Source of the DNA: Acidobacteriaceae bacterium | GTDB taxonomy: Bacteria; Acidobacteriota; Terriglobia; Terriglobales; Acidobacteriaceae | DNA length: 64,000 nt | Assembly: GCA_003165795.1 (NCBI GenBank) | Contig: PMWW01000186.1 | Location: 29,227-93,226 of the forward strand | Reading direction: 5' to 3' | Shown here: piece by piece, positions 63,125 through 64,000 of the stretch | How the letters are laid out: each line of letters starts with the position of its first letter | Numbering within the stretch: position 1 is the first letter of the stretch | Notes under the pieces: model-generated | The model's database searches: none | Seen by the model: only the letters and a program-made list of their open reading frames with translations | What the model was told of the DNA's origin: nothing | Made by a program: the position numbers and the translations under genes

Positions 63125-64000
63125 CTACCCAAAAATCTCTTTGACCTTGTTGAGCAGCGAGCGGCTGACCGGTTTGTTTTCCACCGAGATGGTGGTGTGC
63201 AGCTCCTGCATCAGCTCGCGCTGGCGCTTGCTGAGCTTGGCCGGCGTCTGCACTTTCACTTCGACGAACAGGTCGCCGCGGCCGCGACCGTTCAGTACCG
63301 GCACGCCTTGGTTCTTCAGCTTGAAGATCGATCCGGTTTGCGTGCCTTCCTGAATTCTCAGGGTGTAGTCGTCTTCCAGCGTCGGCACCTGGATCTCGGC
63401 ACCCAGCGCCGCCTGCGAAAACGAGATAGGTACCACGCAGTAAAGGTTCTTGCCTTCGCGCTCGAAGAAGGAATGTTCCTTGGCATGCAGCACGATGTAG
63501 AGATCGCCGGGAGGGCCACCAAAAACGCCGGCCTCGCCTTCGCCCGAGTACAGGATGCGCGCGCCTTCCTCGACACCTGCCGGAACTTTCACCGTCACGA
63601 CACGCTCGCGGGTGACGCGTCCCTGGCCGCGGCAGGTGGTGCAGGGATCGACGATCAGCCTGCCCGATCCCCCGCAGGTGCTGCAGGCGCGGGTGATAGA
63701 GAAGAAGCCTTGCTGATAGCGCATCTGTCCGCGACCGCCGCAGGTGGTGCAGTTGATGGGCGCCTTGCCGGGGGCAACGCCGCTTCCCTTGCAGGGCCCG
63801 CACTCTTCCAGCCGGCGCACTTGGACTTGCTGGGTGACGCCGAAGACCGCTTCCTCGAATTCGAGCGAGAGATCTTCGCGCAGATCGGCGCCGCGTTGCG
63901 CGCGGGTACGGCCGCGTCCGCCCTGGCCGCCAAACATATCGCCGAAGATGTCGCCGAAGATATCTTGAAAGTCGGTGAAGACGGTGGTGTCGAATCCGCC
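63125..64000 (-). CDS. dnaJ: DnaJ chaperone (3' part, runs off the window)
   Basis: The C-terminal 291 residues of the Hsp40 co-chaperone are present. They include the Gly/Phe region (FGDIFGDMFGGQGGRGR), four CxxCxGxG zinc repeats (CGPCKGSG, CTTCGGRG, CSTCGGSG, CTTCRGQG) and both substrate-binding barrels (IPAG-like VPAGVEEGARI; GDLYIVLHAKEHSFFER; GRGRGDLFVEV). The J-domain lies beyond base 64000. DnaJ delivers unfolded proteins to DnaK. Confidence 0.93.
   Translation of the reverse strand, partial: GGFDTTVFTDFQDIFGDIFGDMFGGQGGRGRTRAQRGADLREDLSLEFEEAVFGVTQQVQVRRLEECGPCKGSGVAPGKAPINCTTCGGRGQMRYQQGFFSITRACSTCGGSGRLIVDPCTTCRGQGRVTRERVVTVKVPAGVEEGARILYSGEGEAGVFGGPPGDLYIVLHAKEHSFFEREGKNLYCVVPISFSQAALGAEIQVPTLEDDYTLRIQEGTQTGSIFKLKNQGVPVLNGRGRGDLFVEVKVQTPAKLSKRQRELMQELHTTISVENKPVSRSLLNKVKEIFG

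Overview
The window looks like a piece of the chromosome of an Acidobacteriota bacterium, probably class Terriglobia. This is inferred from gene style, not from a marker gene: GC-rich code, a PDZ-containing sensor kinase paired with an NtrC-type regulator, a TonB-like protein with a long low-complexity spacer, a kinase/TPR protein, futalosine-pathway menaquinone enzymes, a GloVer-repeat remnant, and many hairpin repeats between genes. No rRNA or tRNA gene and no CRISPR array was seen.

Layout. 0.5-5.4 kb: isopropylmalate-type dehydrogenase, class III aminotransferase, an AbiU2-like protein and an EamA transporter, separated by repeats. 5.6-13.8 kb: PDZ/GAF/PAS sensor kinase overlapping a sigma-54 activator, a small Cys/His-rich protein, a ferritin-like protein, a secreted protein and a TonB-domain protein. 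14-23 kb: M28 peptidase, a broken GloVer gene, aroB, ubiE/menG, a PpiC isomerase plus SDR operon, and a CDF metal transporter with an unusually long tail. 23-28 kb: Ser/Thr kinase with TPRs, then a ribosome-hibernation-factor/sigma-70 fusion next to a bacterial eRF1-like protein. 28-33 kb: SurA-like isomerase, secreted BNR protein, Tat-exported asparaginase, HigBA-type toxin-antitoxin pair. 33-35.4 kb: mqnE and mqnP-type menaquinone genes. 35.6-49.9 kb: a polysaccharide region (methyltransferase, UDP-xylose synthase-like and other epimerases, GT4, GT2, polyprenyl sugar transferase, O-antigen ligase carrying a PDZ-like insert, GT39). 50-56.3 kb: esterase and RES/Xre toxin-antitoxin genes, a MacB-like ABC exporter, thiolase, CPBP protease. 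56.4-64 kb: a 20-residue lysine-rich protein with its own promoter and terminator, a UvrD helicase fused to an AddB-like nuclease, an AAA ATPase plus DUF4276 pair that looks acquired, rsmE, a DUF433 gene and the 3' part of dnaJ.

Two kinds of intergenic DNA run through the window. One is several families of 85-320 bp elements made of paired hairpins whose stems change sequence but keep pairing; one lies in frame inside a glycosyltransferase gene. The other is arrays with a strict 7-nt period. The protein-level highlight is the HPF-sigma fusion beside the eRF1-like protein, a possible link between ribosome stalling or hibernation and transcription.
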